Positions 63,826 through 64,000 of a stretch of DNA of 64,000 bases are shown here, piece after piece (within the stretch, counting starts at the first letter, position 1; each line of letters begins with the position of its first letter). A program made the translations under genes and the position numbers. The DNA lies in contig CAUYUJ010001372.1 in assembly GCA_963575745.1 (NCBI GenBank), positions 1-64,000 on the forward strand, read 5' to 3'. The notes under the pieces are model-generated. The model saw only the letters and a list, made by a program, of their open reading frames with translations, was not told where the DNA came from and made no database searches. This stretch comes from Prorocentrum cordatum. Taxonomy: Eukaryota > Sar > Dinophyceae > Prorocentrales > Prorocentraceae.

Positions 63826-63910
63826 CAAAATGAACGATTCATTTTTGCACTCCCCAAAGATGAACCGTTCATTTTTTCACTCTCCAAAAATGAACGATTC
63901 ATTTTCCCCG
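63826..63910. repeat. 30-bp tandem repeat with palindromic AATGAACGATTCATT
   Basis: TGAACGATTC, TGAACCGTTC and TGAACGATTC start at 63831, 63861 and 63891, exactly 30 bp apart, each within a near-palindrome. Upstream, GATTCATCTGAACTGGTCC and GATTCATCCGAACTGGTCC (63751, 63804) form a related direct repeat. Confidence 0.8.
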
Positions 63911-64000
63911 ACCCCGAGAAATGCATGCTTCATTTCCCCCCTCCCCTAAAACAGGAGAGACGCTTTAGGGGTACAACCATTATATTTGTTGATTGGATTT

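Overview
This is eukaryotic nuclear DNA and reads as a dinoflagellate genome. The evidence is a near-complete copy of the 22-nt dinoflagellate spliced leader at 9639-9660, dinoflagellate-style non-LTR retrotransposons (zinc-finger ORF1, apurinic endonuclease, reverse transcriptase, RNase H, terminal zinc ribbon), a multi-exon ankyrin-repeat gene whose best-defined introns fit GA-AG|G splicing, high GC outside the repeats, and very abundant trinucleotide microsatellites. A GC-rich genus such as Prorocentrum is a guess. Nothing bacterial or organellar was seen. Most long open frames are microsatellites read as poly-Ser, poly-His, poly-Pro, poly-Glu or poly-Leu and are not genes.

Layout. 0-8.6 kb: inverted-repeat elements, microsatellites, a 90-bp tandem array inside a conserved composite element (3.5-5.5 kb), and a 1.5-kb ACT-type microsatellite. 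8.6-10.7 kb: a coding-like locus with the spliced-leader relic. 10.7-20.3 kb: no recognisable gene; a 640-bp higher-order tandem repeat (13.6-15.6 kb), GAG/GAT blocks and several dispersed repeats. 20.35-27.73 kb: a degraded minus-strand LINE. 28-30.9 kb: a segment present twice (28.1-28.6 and 30.0-30.5 kb). 31.0-33.9 kb: an ankyrin-repeat gene whose introns carry inverted-repeat elements. 34-38.8 kb: dispersed MITE-like repeats. 38.78-40.16 kb: a minus-strand EEP-nuclease-like gene with frame breaks. 40.8-43.3 kb: a 2.5-kb CTC/CAT microsatellite. 43.8-46.0 kb: minisatellites and another composite element. 46.85-52.91 kb: a degraded plus-strand LINE. 53-57.2 kb: microsatellites, paired inverted-repeat elements and a LINE ORF1 remnant. 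58.05-59.5 kb: a composite element with a 77-bp array. 59.6-60.7 kb: a foldback structure whose arms are minisatellites. 60.8-61.7 kb: nested MITEs. 61.7-64 kb: minisatellites and microsatellites.

The window holds few genes and many small non-autonomous elements. Four patterns recur: elements with conserved flanks and a tandem-array core, short terminal-inverted-repeat elements in several families (some nested, some with target duplications), the same families inside introns, and transcript recycling shown by the spliced-leader relic. Splice sites and frame breaks are inferred from sequence only; several breaks lie in homopolymers and may be assembly errors.
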